Positions 1 through 9,425 are shown, numbered from the stretch's first letter. The stretch: 64,000 bases of DNA from Helicovermis profundi (GCF_033097505.1 NZ_AP028654.1:2924001-2988000); one strand, 5' to 3'. Made by a program: numbers and translations. The notes: generated by a model not told the origin, from the letters alone.

Positions 1-1231
1 TATAATCCGTTATTTTATCGCCAGTGTCTTTTCCAAATAAAGAAATCATAGTATCACGTACCATAGATACATATTCTTCATCGTTATCATATACTGCTTT
101 TAAATTCATAAGAGTCATACTCATACTTGCATTATGACTAAATGCTGAATGTTGATAATCTTTTGCTACATCAATATTATTTTCTTCTAACCAAACTCTA
201 GTATATCCATTATGGTTACTTTCCATTGCATTTGTTGAAAGATAGGTTTGAATTTTTACTATTTTATTGTTTTCTGAATAATATGCACTTGCTACTTTCC
301 CATGATCTAAAAATACTTTTAATATATCTTTTGCTCTTTTATTTATATTAGGAACAAATTCATCGCTTGCCTCATAATTTGAAAATTCATTATTATAAGG
401 ATCATTAAATCTTAATTCATCACCTACAATAATATAATCGCCAGTGTAATATGTTCTGTCTTCCGTAATTGCTTTTTCTACTACTTCTTTATCTGTTTTA
501 AGTAGAGCCTTTGGTATATCTTTAAAAGTGTCTACTACTTTTTCATCTGTTAATTTAAGTGGCTTTCTAATAGTTTTGTCTATTAATCTATTTACTATTA
601 CAGATGCTTCAGCTCTCGTTGCACTATTGCTTGCTTTAAAACTTCTATCTGGGTAACCTGTTATAATCCCTCTAGAATATACTTTTAAAACGCTATCTTT
701 CATATTTGCTTTTACAGTGTTAAAATCAGGGATATAGTAAGAAAAAGCATCTAAATCTTCATCTATATAAGATCCTAACTCATCCTCAATTAAATTTTCG
801 CTACGCACTACCATTCTCGCCATTTCGGATCGAGTAATTTCTTTAGTGTAATTCACAAATTCATTTTCTAGTATTATATTATCTTCCATCGCCTTCTTTA
901 CTACAGGCGTGTACCAAGATTTGCCTATATTTACATTTCCTATTTCCCTATCTGTTGCTTTTAATAATAGTTTTGTAAATTCTGCTACTGTAATAGTTCC
1001 GTTCGGTTTAAATGTTCCATCTAGATAACCGTTAATTACCCCCTTACCTATAAGTGTTTCTATATAAGGCTCTGCCCAAGTATCACTTACATCAGTGAAA
1101 GTTAAAGTTTCTGCATATGTATTAAGTGAGTATAAGAACGTACTTAAAATAGTTGCAAGTATAAATGAAATCACCAATTTTCTAACTACTTTTTTTACTT
1201 CGCTTTTATTTTCATTATTTTTAACAATCAT
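1..1231 (-). CDS. SLH-domain surface protein, 3' end cut by window edge
   Basis: The reading frame is open from an ATG at 1231 to the left edge, so the C-terminus lies outside the window. The start has a strong ribosome binding site (AAGGAAGGTGA). About 25 residues of basic and hydrophobic signal sequence end near TYA. Three SLH-type repeats follow: one beginning FTDVSDTWAEPYIETL with GYLDGTFKPNGTITVAEF, a second around KSWYTPVVKKAM with EITRSEMARMVV, and a third with GYPDRSFKASNSATRAEAS. SLH domains bind pyruvylated secondary cell wall polymer, so this protein should sit on the cell surface. The region after the SLH part (about 180 residues visible) was not recognised. Confidence is high for SLH and nil for the C-terminal role. 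Confidence 0.85.
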   Translation of the reverse strand, partial: MIVKNNENKSEVKKVVRKLVISFILATILSTFLYSLNTYAETLTFTDVSDTWAEPYIETLIGKGVINGYLDGTFKPNGTITVAEFTKLLLKATDREIGNVNIGKSWYTPVVKKAMEDNIILENEFVNYTKEITRSEMARMVVRSENLIEDELGSYIDEDLDAFSYYIPDFNTVKANMKDSVLKVYSRGIITGYPDRSFKASNSATRAEASVIVNRLIDKTIRKPLKLTDEKVVDTFKDIPKALLKTDKEVVEKAITEDRTYYTGDYIIVGDELRFNDPYNNEFSNYEASDEFVPNINKRAKDILKVFLDHGKVASAYYSENNKIVKIQTYLSTNAMESNHNGYTRVWLEENNIDVAKDYQHSAFSHNASMSMTLMNLKAVYDNDEEYVSMVRDTMISLFGKDTGDKITDY

Positions 1232-1358
1232 CGCTCAGTCACCTTCCTTTTTATGTAATCTCAGTACAATGATACCATTTTGCGATAAATTATTCAACTT
1301 TTTTATAGCTACTATAATTTAATTTTCAACTATCCACTAAAAAACTCTATACTAAAGC

Positions 1359-1461
1359 CTATACATTTATTATATACGACATTAAATTGTATTTATTTTA
1401 TATATAGCTATTTAATATTTTATTAAAAAAACGTGACATTTAGCAGTTTTTGTCGTATTAT
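1359..1461. repeat. Left copy of 103-bp target duplication of the IS1634-family element
   Basis: These 103 bases are identical to 3425..3527 and directly abut the insertion sequence between them. IS1634-family elements are known for unusually long and variable target duplications, so this is read as the target duplication. Confidence 0.88.
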
Positions 1462-1485
1462 CTTAAGTTCTGCAATAAAACAACA

Positions 1486-1531
1486 AAAAAACTACCCGCA
1501 TAACACTGGTAATAGTGTAGTTGCGGGTTTT
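1486..1531 (-). terminator. Terminator of the IS1634-family transposase
   Basis: On the minus strand this is a hairpin with stems ACCCGCAA/TGCGGGT and ACACT/AGTGT, followed by GTTTTTTTG. It lies just downstream of the transposase stop. Confidence 0.75.
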
Positions 1532-1563
1532 CTTTTTTTACGTTTTATTGTAGTGTTTTGAGC

Positions 1564-3273
1564 CTATTTTTTAGTTTCTGAAATATTTTTTTTGATTTGT
1601 TGTAACGTTCTTATCTTTGTTGAAAAATCAACGTTTGTAGCTAATCCAATATCTTGTAAAACTTCATCATAATAATCAAATAAATAATAGTTTTGATCGA
1701 CGTTTGTACAACTACATTTTTTTAGACTATTAATAATTCTGGTAATGCTATATTTCCCATTTAGTTTATATTCAAGTATTCTAGCTATGACTAATGCAAT
1801 GAAGCAAGTTAGAAAATGCGCTTTTATGTGTTTTTCAGTTGATACAAACACAGGTCTTGATTCTAAGTCGCTTTTAGTAACCTTAAATGATTCTTCTATC
1901 TTCCATAAACCGCGATAAATTTCAATGATATCACTAGCTGATTTTTCATACTCGCTTGTCACTAGAACATAGTAACCATCAAGTTCTTCTTGATCTTTGA
2001 TTTTTTTTTTGTCCAGAATAAGTGCCGTTGAATCTGCAATTTCTCCCGTTTCTTTTACAAAAGTAAGATTCTTAACATAGCCTGCAGCACCGTGAGATGT
2101 AGAGCGATTATAACTAGAAGGAGATTTAATAAGTTTTTCTGCCTTTTCTATGGCTTTTGCTCTCTCGTGTCTAGCTTTTTTTGCGTATTTTTCACTGTAA
2201 AATACAACTTGCTTTACATCAATTGGTTTCTTTTTCTTTTTACCTGATGCCATAGTTACATTTATTTCTGTAGGATATAAACGTGATTTCCACTTGTAGT
2301 CAGATCCAAGCCATTCGAATCCTTCATCATTTTTGATATAGTTTTTAAGTTCTGCATTAGCGCCTCTTGCTGTTTGACTAAAGACAAATCCATCATTTGC
2401 TGAAAGAGTATAATTAATATTGTCACCTGTATTCATACCTTTATCTGCAACAACTATTACTTTACCTAAATCAAATTCTTTTTTCATACGAGAAAACGTT
2501 GGTCTATACGTTAAACAGTCATTAGTATTTCCAGCGTAAAGATCGTAAGTAATAGGAATACCATTGGTATCCATAAATAAACCCATTTGAACAATTGGAT
2601 TAGGGCGGTGTTCTTTAGAAACACCTTTGCGTCTAAAATCATCGGTTTTATCTGACTCAAAATAGTAATTGGTTACATCGTAATAAACAAGATTGGTATC
2701 TCTACTGTAGTTCTCTTTGATACGATCATTTATCCAAAGTTGTAGTTCATTACTTTTTTCGTTGAAAAAACTTAATGAGCGGTAAACATCGTCTAAAGAA
2801 TAGTTTGTTTTTTCAAAGAACATATCTCTATTGTCGTATGCTTGCTTTTTTGAACCCGGCTCTAATAGTCTTGAGTTTATAAGTAACTTCATAATGTGAT
2901 TAGTATTTGCTTCAATCTTGGTAGAACGTTGTCTGTTTATTAAAAACTTATCTATCTCAAGAGTGTGATAGATAGAACTCAATGCAGCATAGCCAAAGTT
3001 TTTACGGTTATTGGTACCAATAGAAAGTTTTTCAGATGATTTGTATTTAACCAATACATCTATTTCTTTAACTGAACTTTCATGGTTCATTTCTTTCACG
3101 ATATTTTCAAAGTGTTCTATTGGATCAGTATAATCTTTATATAGTTCATCTAAATATCCAAGTGACTGAATTGTTCTAGATCTAGGTTTTTTAGTTTCTT
3201 TATCTCTATAGCTTTCAACAATAGAAAGGTAAGTTCGACCAGATTTCTTTTGTTTAATTTTTCTAAGATACAT
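1564..3273 (-). CDS. IS1634 family (IS4-group) DDE transposase
   Basis: This 569-residue protein begins with the family-typical MYLRKIKQKKSGRTYLSIVE followed by SRTIQSLGYLDEL. The central DDE catalytic region includes YYDVTNYYFE (first D), VVADKGMN (second D) and, near the C-terminus, EIYRGLWKIEESFKVTKSDL (the Y-(2)-R-(3)-E signature of the IS4 superfamily). Length is normal for the family and there is no frameshift, so it should be active. The ribosome binding site AAGGAGTGAT precedes the ATG. It is the only gene of the element. Confidence 0.93.
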   Translation of the reverse strand: MYLRKIKQKKSGRTYLSIVESYRDKETKKPRSRTIQSLGYLDELYKDYTDPIEHFENIVKEMNHESSVKEIDVLVKYKSSEKLSIGTNNRKNFGYAALSSIYHTLEIDKFLINRQRSTKIEANTNHIMKLLINSRLLEPGSKKQAYDNRDMFFEKTNYSLDDVYRSLSFFNEKSNELQLWINDRIKENYSRDTNLVYYDVTNYYFESDKTDDFRRKGVSKEHRPNPIVQMGLFMDTNGIPITYDLYAGNTNDCLTYRPTFSRMKKEFDLGKVIVVADKGMNTGDNINYTLSANDGFVFSQTARGANAELKNYIKNDEGFEWLGSDYKWKSRLYPTEINVTMASGKKKKKPIDVKQVVFYSEKYAKKARHERAKAIEKAEKLIKSPSSYNRSTSHGAAGYVKNLTFVKETGEIADSTALILDKKKIKDQEELDGYYVLVTSEYEKSASDIIEIYRGLWKIEESFKVTKSDLESRPVFVSTEKHIKAHFLTCFIALVIARILEYKLNGKYSITRIINSLKKCSCTNVDQNYYLFDYYDEVLQDIGLATNVDFSTKIRTLQQIKKNISETKK

Positions 3274-3357
3274 ATTATCACTCCTTTTACTGTATATACT
3301 TATTATATCATAAAACTACTTAAATCTACAGTAATACGAAAGAAAAGTAAAATAAAA

Positions 3358-3394
3358 AAGTCTAAACCAATTCGATCTAGATAGGTTTAGACTT
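3358..3394 (-). terminator. Insulating terminator inside the right end of the IS
   Basis: Inverted repeat AAGTCTAAACC / GGTTTAGACTT with a 15-base loop. On the minus strand it is followed by TTTTATTTTACTTTT. It lies upstream of the transposase and would block transcripts entering from outside, a common arrangement in insertion sequences. Confidence 0.65.
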
Positions 3395-3424
3395 AACTAT
3401 ATATAATTTGCTGCAAAACTAGGG

Positions 3425-3527
3425 CTATACATTTATTATATACGACATTAAATTGTATTTATTTTATATATAGCTATTTAATATTTTATTAAAAAAACGT
3501 GACATTTAGCAGTTTTTGTCGTATTAT
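3425..3527. repeat. Right copy of 103-bp target duplication
   Basis: Identical over 103 bases to 1359..1461. The first differing base on each side defines the edges of the insertion sequence. The stretch 3528..3740 beyond it is AT-rich and holds nothing recognised. Confidence 0.88.
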
Positions 3528-3742
3528 ATATTATAAGAGGTTTATAAAGCCATAGATATATTATATGTAACACTTTATAATATTTTTTCGAAAGCACCAC
3601 AATTTATTTGTAATATTTTATACTTTATTCTAATTTATGGTTGTTTTTCATTTAGCTTTAAGATACAATATTATTATTAAGTTGTAATTTACTCATAACT
3701 TAATTATTTTTCCCAGATATACCTTATTGTGTGAATCAAAAA

Positions 3743-3780
3743 AGAAAAAAACTGATTTTTGTAATCAGTTTTTTTCTTTT
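3743..3780 (-). terminator. Terminator after the small multidrug export gene
   Basis: Hairpin AAACTGATT / AATCAGTTT with a short loop, flanked by A-runs on one side and T-runs on the other, so it can work in both directions. It follows the gene ending at 3813. Confidence 0.75.
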
Positions 3781-3812
3781 TATTATTTATATTATTTAAT
3801 TTTAAAAAATTA

Positions 3813-4277
3813 TTAGTTAGAAAAAGCTAACAATGTAAAACCGTTTACTATTGTAAATACAATAATACCCGCTGTTAAAACACCAAGAACTATTGCTAAA
3901 AGAGCGTTTTTAAATTTAATATTTAAAATTCCAGCAGCAACAATACCCGTATATGCTCCCGTAGTCGGTATAGGAAGTGCTACTAATACGTAAAGACCAA
4001 GCAGTTCATACTTTTTAAAATTTTTCACTTTCTTAAGTGCCCTATTTTCAAATCTTTCAATTAATTCTCCAAAAAACTTATATTTCCTTAAATAAGTAAA
4101 TAAGGGTTTCGTTATTATTAGTAAAATTGGTACAATTGACATATTTGCAATCACACTTAGAATAGTAGCATTTAAGGGAGTCATACCCAAACCCACTCCA
4201 ACAGGAATAGCTCCTCTAAGTTCTGAAATCGGCATCACAGAAAGTGCAATTACATATAGATAGTTTATTAAAGTCAT
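3813..4277 (-). CDS. Small multidrug export protein family (Sm_multidrug_ex)
   Basis: An integral membrane protein of about 154 residues with four or five hydrophobic segments. It carries the family motif SELRGAIPVGVGLG near the N-terminus and a second conserved stretch LPIPTTGAYTG. It belongs to the COG2426-type family called small multidrug export proteins, whose substrates are poorly established. A longer frame starts at 4307, but the internal ATG at 4277 has a good ribosome binding site (AAGGATGAGG) while the upstream one has none and overlaps a TATAAT-like sequence, so 4277 is preferred. It is a single-gene unit between two terminators. Confidence 0.8.
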   Translation of the reverse strand: MTLINYLYVIALSVMPISELRGAIPVGVGLGMTPLNATILSVIANMSIVPILLIITKPLFTYLRKYKFFGELIERFENRALKKVKNFKKYELLGLYVLVALPIPTTGAYTGIVAAGILNIKFKNALLAIVLGVLTAGIIVFTIVNGFTLLAFSN

Positions 4278-4327
4278 ATCCTCATCCTTTATATTATATT
4301 TTATCATTACTATTATATCAAAAAAAA

Positions 4328-4366
4328 TAAAGAATTATACCATAGTACGGTATAATTCTTTAAAAA
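4328..4366 (-). terminator. Terminator after the AGCS symporter gene
   Basis: Inverted repeat AAAGAATTATACC / GGTATAATTCTTT with a 7-base loop and T-runs on both strands. It lies between the symporter stop and the start of the small multidrug export gene and is probably bidirectional. Confidence 0.8.
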
Positions 4367-4399
4367 AAAATATGTTTTTTCGGAAAACCTTTTTACATA

Positions 4400-5797
4400 T
4401 TAGCTAACTTTTTCTTCGTCTTTTGAGAAATGCTCTTTCTCGTAATCTCTAGCCATTTTAAATATAACCGGACTTAGAGTGATAAGAGCAATAAGGTTCG
4501 GAATAGCCATAAGTCCATTGAATGCATCTGAAAGATTCCAAACAATACCTATTGAAGCTACAGAACCAATAAATACGAATACTGGCCATGCATACTTATA
4601 AAAGTATTTAACAAATTTAACTCCAAAGATATATTCAGCACATTTAGATCCATAATAATACCATCCAAGAATTGTAGAAAATGCGAAGAATATAAGTCCA
4701 AATGCAACTATAAATCCACCAAATCCACCAAGTCCTGTTGTAAATGCTTGAGTTGTAAGAGCAGCTCCACTTAAACCATCTTTAATAGTCATAAGACCAC
4801 TTTGAGGATCAAGTTTAACTAATCCAGAAACCAATATAACTAATGCTGTCATAGTACAAACAATTAATGTATCAATAAATGATCCTAAAGAACCAATTAT
4901 ACCTTGTCTTACTGGATCATTATTTTTTGAAGCTGCATGAGCAATTGGAGCTGATCCAAGACCTGCTTCATTTGAGAATACACCTCTTGCAACACCAAAT
5001 CTAATAACACTACCAAGAAGTCCACCAGCTACTGCATGTGAATTAAAGGCATTTGAAAATATCATTCCAAAAGCTGAAGGAAGCATTGAAGCATTTGCGA
5101 ATAAAACGATTAATGCACCTATTACATAAATTGCAGCCATTAGAGGTACAACTTTTTCTGTAAATCTACCAATCGATTTAATACCACCAATAATTACTGC
5201 TGCAGTTGCAACTGCAAGTACTACTCCAGTTATAACTGGACTAACACCAAAACTAGACTCTACAGCTTGTGCAACTGAATTCGCCTGAACCATGTTACCA
5301 ATACCAAATGATGCAATAAAGCCAAATATTGCAAATGCAAGACCAAGCCAAGCAAAATTAATACCGAATCTTTCTGTCATACCATATTTAATATAGTACA
5401 TTGGTCCACCAGATTTTTCACCATCTTCATTTGTAACTCTATACTTAATAGCAAGTAATGCTTCACCAAATTTTGTAGCTCCACCAAACGCTGCTGTAAC
5501 CCACATCCAGAAAACCGCTCCTGGTCCACCAGCTGCAATCGCACCCGCAACACCAGCAATATTACCTGTACCAATTGTAGCGGCAAGTGATGTCATTAGT
5601 GCCTGAAACGGTGTAATATCTCCTTCACCAACTTCTTCTTTAGAAAATAATAATTTAAATGCATAACCTAATCTTCTAAATTGAATAAATTTTAAACCTG
5701 TTGATAATAAAATACCCGTACCAACTAAAAAAACAATCATTAATGGTCCCCATGCAAAACTACCTAAAGCACCAACCCAACTGTTAATTTGCTCCAT
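4400..5797 (-). CDS. Alanine/glycine:Na+ symporter (AGCS family)
   Basis: A 465-residue polytopic membrane protein of normal family length. The family-typical features are visible: N-terminal FAWGPLMIVFLVGTGILLS, the conserved LAATIGTGNIAGVAGAIAAG stretch that lines the substrate site, the GPGAVFWMW motif, GGPMYYIKYG, and NEAGLGSAPIAHAAS in the middle. AGCS proteins import small neutral amino acids with Na+ (or H+). The gene is monocistronic, with its own promoter (5963..5991) and terminator. The specific amino acid cannot be told from sequence. No glycine riboswitch was found in the leader. Confidence 0.93.
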   Translation of the reverse strand: MEQINSWVGALGSFAWGPLMIVFLVGTGILLSTGLKFIQFRRLGYAFKLLFSKEEVGEGDITPFQALMTSLAATIGTGNIAGVAGAIAAGGPGAVFWMWVTAAFGGATKFGEALLAIKYRVTNEDGEKSGGPMYYIKYGMTERFGINFAWLGLAFAIFGFIASFGIGNMVQANSVAQAVESSFGVSPVITGVVLAVATAAVIIGGIKSIGRFTEKVVPLMAAIYVIGALIVLFANASMLPSAFGMIFSNAFNSHAVAGGLLGSVIRFGVARGVFSNEAGLGSAPIAHAASKNNDPVRQGIIGSLGSFIDTLIVCTMTALVILVSGLVKLDPQSGLMTIKDGLSGAALTTQAFTTGLGGFGGFIVAFGLIFFAFSTILGWYYYGSKCAEYIFGVKFVKYFYKYAWPVFVFIGSVASIGIVWNLSDAFNGLMAIPNLIALITLSPVIFKMARDYEKEHFSKDEEKVS

Positions 5798-5962
5798 AAA
5801 AATATTCCCCCTTATAATTTTAGAGAATATATTAAAATATTTATAAAAAAAATAATAATACCATACAAATAAATGCTTGAATGCAATTAATTAATAATAA
5901 CAAAACCAACATATACGAATAATTATAAATATTTTTCTTAATATATTCATCTATTTGTTACA

Positions 5963-5991
5963 ATTATATATTTTTTTTAATATTCAGTCAA
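5963..5991 (-). promoter_or_regulatory. Sigma-A promoter for the AGCS symporter gene
   Basis: On the minus strand TTGACT (5986..5991) and TATAAT (5963..5968) are separated by exactly 17 bases. The start codon lies about 160 bases downstream, leaving an AT-rich leader with no recognised riboswitch. Confidence 0.65.
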
Positions 5992-6191
5992 TTAAATATT
6001 TCTTTTGCTTAACATTTATAAGATGTGTTTTGCAATTGTTAATATTTTTTCATACATTTTTATGTAATTAGTATACAAATAAATTAATATGGCTTTTGTT
6101 GTGAACTTTACGAAATATGATTATAGCTTATTATAAGTCGATTTTCGTTAAGGATACTTCAATAATGATTATAAAATTGATACAAAAATAA

Positions 6192-6710
6192 AAATCGATA
6201 TAAAAAAAAGTTCCAAAGGCAAATTCAGCCTTAAGTCTCTTTTTTTTTATATCAATTTTTATCCGTTTTGTCTTTATTCAAGTTTTTTGCTTACCATATA
6301 TTTGCTTATGGTTATAATCTCGTTTAGCTAAAGCTAAACATTGTGGAATATTATGAATAATTTTAAATCGATATAAAAAAACGCTCCAAAGGCAAATTCA
6401 GCCTTGAGTCTCTTTTTTTTATATCGATTTTTATCCGTTTTGTCTTTATTCAAGTTTTTTGCTTACCATATATTTGCTTATGGTTATAATCTCGCTTAGC
6501 TAAAGCTAAACATTGTGGAATCTTATGAATAATTTTAAATCGATATAAAAAAACGTTCCAATGGCAAATTCAGCCTTGAGTCTCTTTTTTTTTATATCGA
6601 TTTTTATCCATTTTATCTTTATTCAAGTTTTTTGCTTACCATATATTTGCTTATGGTTATAATCTCGTTTAGCTAAAGCTAAACATCGTGGAATTTAATG
6701 ATTAATTTTG
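6192..6710. repeat. Three tandem copies of a 172-bp hairpin-containing repeat
   Basis: Units start at about 6192, 6365 and 6537, with spacings of 173 and 172 bases and only a few differences between copies. Each unit begins with ATCGATATAAAAAAA and contains a small GC stem (AAAGGC / GCCTT), a T-run and the reverse complement TTTTTTTATATCGAT, so it folds into a long hairpin like a large terminator. Each then continues with an 85-base tail that includes CGTTTAGCTAAAGCTAAAC. The array sits downstream of the tolC-like pair and upstream of the symporter promoter. No open reading frame was found. A similar arrangement but different sequence occurs at 16607..17075. Confidence 0.85.
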
Positions 6711-6720
6711 AATCTTAGCT

Positions 6721-6762
6721 TAAAAAAAACGCTACGAAGCTTGATTTCGCTTCGTGCGTTTT
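6721..6762 (-). terminator. Terminator of the TolC-like gene pair
   Basis: Hairpin AAAACGC-ACGAAGC / GCTTCGT-GCGTTTT immediately after the stop codon at 6770 on the minus strand, with T/A runs on both sides. Confidence 0.85.
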
Positions 6763-6769
6763 TTAGTTT

Positions 6770-7930
6770 TTACTTATTAAAATATGAAATATAATTATTA
6801 AAACTATCTACTGATTTAAACAGTGCTAATTTGCTATCATTTAAAGTATCTGTGCTTACTTTAATTGCATCTATTGTTTTTGTATAATCAAGGTATGTTG
6901 CTAAACCATATTCATATTTTAGCTTCATTGTTTTATACGTTCTTGTAGCTAATTCTAATCTAAGCTCATTAATCTTAACTGTGGCTTCATTGTTCATTAT
7001 TGTATTGTAATCTGATCTTAGTTTCAATTCTTCTGCTATTTTTGCATCTTCTAAGTCTTGTGTTAAATCTTCAACTGCATTTTCAAGATCTTCGTAGCTA
7101 TCTGGTTTTTCATATCTTGAATACTTATCAACTGTCGTTTTTTCAAGTTCTTTTAGCATTAAATCATTTTTTGCTTTTACTACATTTTTACTGTTTTCTT
7201 TTGCTTTTACAGAAAGTGACTCAATATCATACGATGGAACACTAGCATCTATTTTATAAACTCCGCTTAATGTAAATTTTGTACTTAAATCATATCCAGT
7301 AATTCTTGCAAGTTCCATTTGAGAAAGTTCAATTGCAAGATTTGCTTTTTTTACTTCTAGTAAATTTTGATCTCTTGTACTTTCAAATACTTTTAAATCA
7401 CTTTCCGTTATTAATCCAAGATCAAATTTCTTTTTATTTTGCTCATAAGTTGTAACAGATGTATTATAGTTTGTTTTAATAGTAGTTAAATTATTAAGTT
7501 TATTATCTAAATCTGTATATGCAGCAACAACGTCCTGTCTTAAGGCATTTTCTAAATCTTTTTTATCATCTTTTAAATCATTTAATTTTCTCTTATCCTG
7601 TGCTGGGTAAAGATCTTTTATCTTACCATTTTCAAGATAGGCTGCGTCAGTTCCAAGGCTATTTAATTTTGTTGAGTCTGCCTTACTAATATCAGAATTA
7701 AGTTTTCTAGTAGCTATCAAAATCTTTCTATCAATAGTAGCAATTGAATAGCTATTTTTAACAGCCATTTCAAGAGCTTTGTCAAAATTAATTTCTACAT
7801 TTTTGCTAATATTTGCGCTAATTAACACTGGAGTAACATTATTGTCTGCAAATGAAATGCTCATCATAGATAATATAAGCATACCCATTAAAACTATTGA
7901 AACTATTTTTTTATTCATAACTTTATTCAT
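6770..7930 (-). CDS. TolC-family outer-membrane-efflux-like protein (second copy)
   Basis: A 386-residue exported protein with an N-terminal signal peptide (MNKKIVSIVLMGMLILSMMS, cleavage near SFADN). It then has two long helical repeats typical of the OEP/TolC fold: a first half rich in LENALRQDVVAAYTDLDNKL, with the family-like KKFDLGLITESDLKVFEST, and a second half with MKLKYEYGLATYLDYTKTID. Its start overlaps the stop of the preceding tolC-like gene (TAATG), so the two are translationally coupled. TolC-like proteins are unexpected in a cell with one membrane but do occur in Clostridia. Here it probably cooperates with the hlyD/ABC-2 genes at 13-16 kb. That partnership is inferred from position. 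Confidence 0.8.
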   Translation of the reverse strand: MNKVMNKKIVSIVLMGMLILSMMSISFADNNVTPVLISANISKNVEINFDKALEMAVKNSYSIATIDRKILIATRKLNSDISKADSTKLNSLGTDAAYLENGKIKDLYPAQDKRKLNDLKDDKKDLENALRQDVVAAYTDLDNKLNNLTTIKTNYNTSVTTYEQNKKKFDLGLITESDLKVFESTRDQNLLEVKKANLAIELSQMELARITGYDLSTKFTLSGVYKIDASVPSYDIESLSVKAKENSKNVVKAKNDLMLKELEKTTVDKYSRYEKPDSYEDLENAVEDLTQDLEDAKIAEELKLRSDYNTIMNNEATVKINELRLELATRTYKTMKLKYEYGLATYLDYTKTIDAIKVSTDTLNDSKLALFKSVDSFNNYISYFNK

Positions 7931-9195
7931 TAAAATGCTCCTTTCTGGATATACGAACTACCATGTTTTTCGCTTGCACCCTCTAATTTATATATAGCAT
8001 TAACATATTTTCTAATTGCAGATTTAAATCCTACTTCAATCATATTATATTTGTAATTAAGTCTATTATAATCAATCTCTGTCATTAGTCCTTTTTCAAA
8101 CATTAGTTTTGAATTGCTCAAGTTTTTTCTCTCAGTCACAAAAGTTTCTTTTTGATTTAAGTAATTTTGTCTTAAAGTTATTAAATCAGTATAGCCCGTA
8201 TATATATCCATTTTTACAATATTTTTTGCGTTTTCAAGAGAATCTTCACTTCGAAGAACATTAAGTCTTGCATTTACTCTATCAGTTAAAAGCTCATTTG
8301 ATAAATACTCTTTAATAATGTTCTCTTCTCTTACATATTGATTTAAATCAAAATTTGCATTTGCAATTTCATCTCTATTTTTAAGCGCTTTATCGTAGTA
8401 TCCTTCAAAAGAATCAAAACTTTCATTTGGAATTGATAAGAGTTCACTTGTTAAATTAATCTTACTATTTAAATCTACTCCAATTAACTTTTTAATATTC
8501 ATCTCAAGAGTATCTTTATTTCTAATATCACTATCAAGTTCCATCTTTTGAATTTGTAAGTTTAATTTACTAGTAATATATTGATCTTCTGAAATTAAAC
8601 CTTTTTCATATTTTAATGTATCTGCGTCAAAACTTTTAACCATTGTATTATAATAATCTTCTTTAGCATTAATTAAACCAGTTAAATCTAAATCATTAAT
8701 ATATAAACTTCTCAGTGAAGTCTCAATAATTGGTGCAATTTCTTCTTTTTGATTTTTTGCCTTTTGAATTCCTGTCCAAGCGGCGTAATGAAGAAAATCT
8801 CTGGTTTTAATAAAGTTATCAAGCATCTCTTGACCTGTATATACTGGAGGTGTTTTTCCAAGTGCAGCTTGATACTTAGTAAGAATATAAGCTTCTGTTG
8901 GACTAAGTGTTTCATTGTCCTTGTACTTTTTGTCATATAATTTTTTATATGCATCAATTGTATCTAGTGCATCTTGAATTTTATTTTTAGCTTCCATAGC
9001 CAAATTTTCTTGATCCCATGCATTATCAATCCCGTCTTGCACCTTTTTAGCATTTCTGTCATGTTCCACTGCTAATTCTACAGCTTTTTTAAGACTTACA
9101 TCAGTAGTCTTAACCACATTATCCTCAGCAAAACTTGCAGCGAATGTCATCACAAGTAAACTAAGCAATAATATAGAGGATATTAAACGTTTCAT
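7930..9195 (-). CDS. TolC-family protein (first copy)
   Basis: A 421-residue exported protein with a signal peptide (MKRLISSILLLSLLVMTFAA, cleavage near SFAED). Long amphipathic helices follow, with the two TolC-type motifs KYEKGLISEDQYITSKLNLQ and KLMFEKGLMTEIDYNRLNYK, one per half. The ribosome binding site AGGAGTGAT precedes the ATG. It is followed without a gap by a second TolC-like gene. Having two diverged TolC-like proteins in tandem suggests a hetero-oligomeric channel or scaffold. The upstream 230 bases (9196..9425) are AT-rich and show no clear terminator, so read-through from the Big2/SLH gene is possible. Confidence 0.8.
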   Translation of the reverse strand: MKRLISSILLLSLLVMTFAASFAEDNVVKTTDVSLKKAVELAVEHDRNAKKVQDGIDNAWDQENLAMEAKNKIQDALDTIDAYKKLYDKKYKDNETLSPTEAYILTKYQAALGKTPPVYTGQEMLDNFIKTRDFLHYAAWTGIQKAKNQKEEIAPIIETSLRSLYINDLDLTGLINAKEDYYNTMVKSFDADTLKYEKGLISEDQYITSKLNLQIQKMELDSDIRNKDTLEMNIKKLIGVDLNSKINLTSELLSIPNESFDSFEGYYDKALKNRDEIANANFDLNQYVREENIIKEYLSNELLTDRVNARLNVLRSEDSLENAKNIVKMDIYTGYTDLITLRQNYLNQKETFVTERKNLSNSKLMFEKGLMTEIDYNRLNYKYNMIEVGFKSAIRKYVNAIYKLEGASEKHGSSYIQKGAF

Positions 9196-9425
9196 CTTAT
9201 CACTCCTAAAATCAATTTTTGATACGTATCTATATTTGTCTGTATTTTCACATTAATATAGAACACTATATTTCTATTATAAAACAATTTAATTAAGTAA
9301 ATATTAATCAATTATTAAATATCTATTAAATGATTTCTAAAAACTACTACAGATACCTAAAAATAAAGACTAATTGTACACTCATAATTCATTTACTAAT
9401 ATTTTAATCTAACATACTATGTTAG

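Larger units (their letters stand above)
1462..3424 (-). mobile_element. IS1634-family insertion sequence
   Basis: The element is 1963 bp and carries one transposase. Its limits are set by the flanking 103-bp direct repeats. The ends are imperfect inverted repeats: left CTTAAGTTCTGCAATAAAA, right (read inward on the other strand) CCCTAGTTTTGCAGCAAAT, sharing AGTT-TGCA--AAA. A hairpin terminator lies inside each end (1486..1531 and 3358..3394), which would insulate the transposase from outside transcription. The transposase frame is intact and the target duplications are identical, so the insertion is probably recent. Confidence 0.88.

Noticed and set aside
5798-6190. Glycine or other riboswitch in the symporter leader
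   Set aside because: The leader is very AT-rich and shows no glycine aptamer motifs or stable GC stems. Only a sigma-A promoter could be supported.
6192-6710. Tandem repeats considered as a CRISPR array
   Set aside because: Units are 172 bases and nearly identical throughout, with no alternation of short repeats and unique spacers, and no cas genes nearby.
7000-7245. Plus-strand reading frames inside the TolC-like and other minus-strand genes
   Set aside because: They are antisense to well-supported genes, have no ribosome binding sites and encode biased hydrophobic sequence, as expected of shadows in AT-rich DNA.
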